From: Amorphophallus konjac
Taxonomy: Eukaryota > Streptophyta > Magnoliopsida > Alismatales > Araceae
DNA length: 64,000 bases
Direction: 5' to 3'
Assembly: GCA_022559845.1 (NCBI GenBank)
Contig: CM040121.1
Location: 512,596,566 to 512,660,565 of the forward strand
Shown here: piece by piece, positions 62,545 through 64,000 of the stretch
Layout: every line of letters starts with the position of its first letter
How positions within the stretch are numbered: position 1 is the first letter of the stretch
Program-made: the position numbers and the translations under genes
The notes under the pieces: generated by a model
Told to the model about the DNA's origin: nothing
Databases searched by the model: none
Seen by the model: only the letters and a program-made list of their open reading frames with translations

Positions 62545-64000
62545 TGTAGCACCCCGGATAAAAATGATAGAGAAAATTGAACTTTTCCTAAATAAATAAT
62601 TCTACATGAAGGCCATATAAAAAGAAATATACCTTATGAGGGCCACTATATAAATATACATTTAAGAGGCCCAACATCACTTAAATACCCACACATGGAT
62701 ATATAGGGGTTTTCATTTTTCCAAAGCAAAGGGAATGGGCGCCCCTTACCAGGGCGCCAATTATCAAATTAGTGCCCCCATGCAAGGGCGCTAATTCCCT
62801 CCAGGGGGCCACCGACCAATTACACACATATATATATATATATCTCATATAGACCAACACATGTGAAGGGCCAGCCTTGTCCAAAACCATGAATGGGCAC
62901 CCCTATCAAGGGCGCCATTTCCCATAATCCTGCAAGGGCGTTATTTAATGGGCGCCCCCTCACATGGGCGCCATTTTCTAAACATGTAAAAGCACCATCC
63001 TTCTAGAAATGTTTGAGACACGAACAACCTCGTTTCGCTGGCTATGGACCCGCAAAGCAATAAGCCGTTTGCTTTTCGCTGGCAACTGACGTTCCCTATA
63101 ATTATTCCCTCTATTGAGAGCAGGCAGAGGCTATTGCCGTCATCCTGCTGCCTGCAGAAGGGAATATTTCCCTTTTTTTCCTCAGAAGAAGTGAAGGGGC
63201 GTCTTCTTCCTGCATTCTATGTCCTGCTGCTGAAGCTTTGGCCTTCTTTAGTATTTGTTCTCCCGAAGAAAGGAACGTGCAGAGGAGACATGGCTTTCTT
63301 TATTCTCTCTTACCTGTACCTCGTGTATCACTCCAAAAAGGTAGGTGTTCTCAAGATCTAGCCCAACCCGTAACTAATATAGGGTAACATAACATGCATG
63401 AGTAGTGCTAGTATAATCCATCTGCCATGTTATACAGCCCGTTCCATATTATATAACATGTTACACGGGTTTTAAGTAGATCAACTATAGTCTGTTACAC
63501 CGGTTTTATACATAGTATGTTACACTGGTTTTACGGAAATCAAATATATCATGTTACACTAGTTTTACGGTCTGAAATATAGCACGTTTAGGTCTAATAT
63601 ATAGCATGTTTTGTAGCATGCTTTACGGAATCAGAGATTCGTGCCTTCAGGTAATGGGCGACTAGCTCCTGGGCGCCCATTCCTGAATGGGCGACCCAGT
63701 GATGGGCGCCCATTAATGGAAGACCTTCCAGACAGTCGCTAAATCATTTCCAGTAATTAATAACACCATGTTTAGAAAATTAATATCTATGAAACTAAAC
63801 CCTATTCTTGCATGAGCATGATTTTGAGATCCTGATAATTTTCTCTATCTATCCATGTCCTTATTTCTTGATTCATGAATAGATGAATGGACGCCCCTGA
63901 CCAGGGCGCCATTTACTTGAATAATGACTCTCTGCAGAGTCGTCAATTAAATGATGACACTGCAGAGGGGCGCCATTTCTTTAGGGCAAAAGAAAAGAGA
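62545..64000 (+). repeat. Tekay-like 3' LTR, cut by the window edge
   Basis: It starts TGTAGCACCCCGGATAA after the polypurine tract and runs past the right edge. It carries at least eight dyad modules with GGGCGCC-type arms (62735-63945). It is related to the element B LTR only in its start and in module design. The 105-codon ORF at 63044-63361 has no recognisable product. Confidence 0.88.
62735..63945. promoter_or_regulatory. GGGCGCC dyad modules in the 62545 LTR
   Basis: Modules seen: 62735-62761 (ATGGGCGCC/GGGCGCCAAT), 62769-62794 (TTAGTGCCC/GGGCGCTAA), 62892-62920 (AATGGGCACC/GGGCGCCATT), 62947-62976 (AATGGGCGCC/GGGCGCCATT), 63670-63697 (TGGGCGCCCAT/ATGGGCGACCCA), 63886-63914 (AATGGACGCC/GGGCGCCATT) and 63925-63945 (TGACTCT/AGAGTCGTCA). 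The last resembles GACTCT...AGAGTC at 22384 in element B. Confidence 0.72.

Overview
The window looks like a repeat-dense stretch of a large plant nuclear genome. Evidence: several LTR retrotransposon families inserted one inside another, plant-type plus-strand introns, initiator-Met and Asp tRNA primer binding sites, a plant mobile domain gene, an RTE-type and an L1-type LINE, and an intron-bearing eEF2 pseudogene of plant type. An angiosperm is certain in my view; a monocot is only a guess. No intact housekeeping gene, tRNA, rRNA or CRISPR array was found.

Layout, 1-38.8 kb: one nested stack, nearly all on the minus strand. The oldest layer is a Ty1/Copia element (5' LTR 34557-38826; its 3' end lies beyond the left edge). 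Three elements landed in it. A solo LTR (34862-37537, GAGAG target duplication) sits in its 5' LTR. A nearly complete Ty3/Gypsy Tekay-like chromovirus B (20771-31739, TTTCC duplication) sits in its gag. A second Gypsy element A (1-18138, pol deleted) sits in its reverse transcriptase. Element A was split in gag by element C (1735-15129, CTTCA duplication), a large non-autonomous element with an Asp-tRNA primer site. The 5' LTR of C was hit by a 5'-truncated RTE LINE (13116-15088, 16-bp duplication).

The most unusual content is in element C. On the strand opposite to the element lies a complete gene-like unit: TATA box at 5272, seven exons from 5380 to 7878 with all introns in phase 0, and AATAAA at 7922. 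It encodes a plant mobile domain followed by a coiled coil. One in-frame TAA (6887-6889) interrupts this copy. It is convergent with the element's own 617-codon ORF.

Layout, 38.8-64 kb: a decayed eEF2 pseudogene (39218-43580, minus) is split by a MITE-like insert and an L1-type LINE (40065-43263, plus). Then come small repeats, a 246-bp MITE, LTR debris, and a probable first exon of an unidentified host gene (47867-48040). From 49.9 to 57 kb is unclassified LTR-like sequence with two TATA boxes, palindromes and unrecognised ORFs. From about 56.7 to 62.2 kb is a decayed minus-strand chromovirus, abutting head-on at about 62246 the 3' end of a plus-strand Tekay-like element whose LTR (from 62545) leaves the window.

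A second theme is structural. Four different Gypsy LTR families (A, B, the solo LTR and the 62545 LTR) each carry an array of short dyad-symmetric modules, about 15-30 bp long. The arms differ in sequence between families (GTAACGG, GCGCCC, CGCGCTAGC, GGGCGCC) but the design is the same. I know of no standard annotation for this. Most coding lesions are G:C to A:T changes, as expected of methylated, silenced copies.
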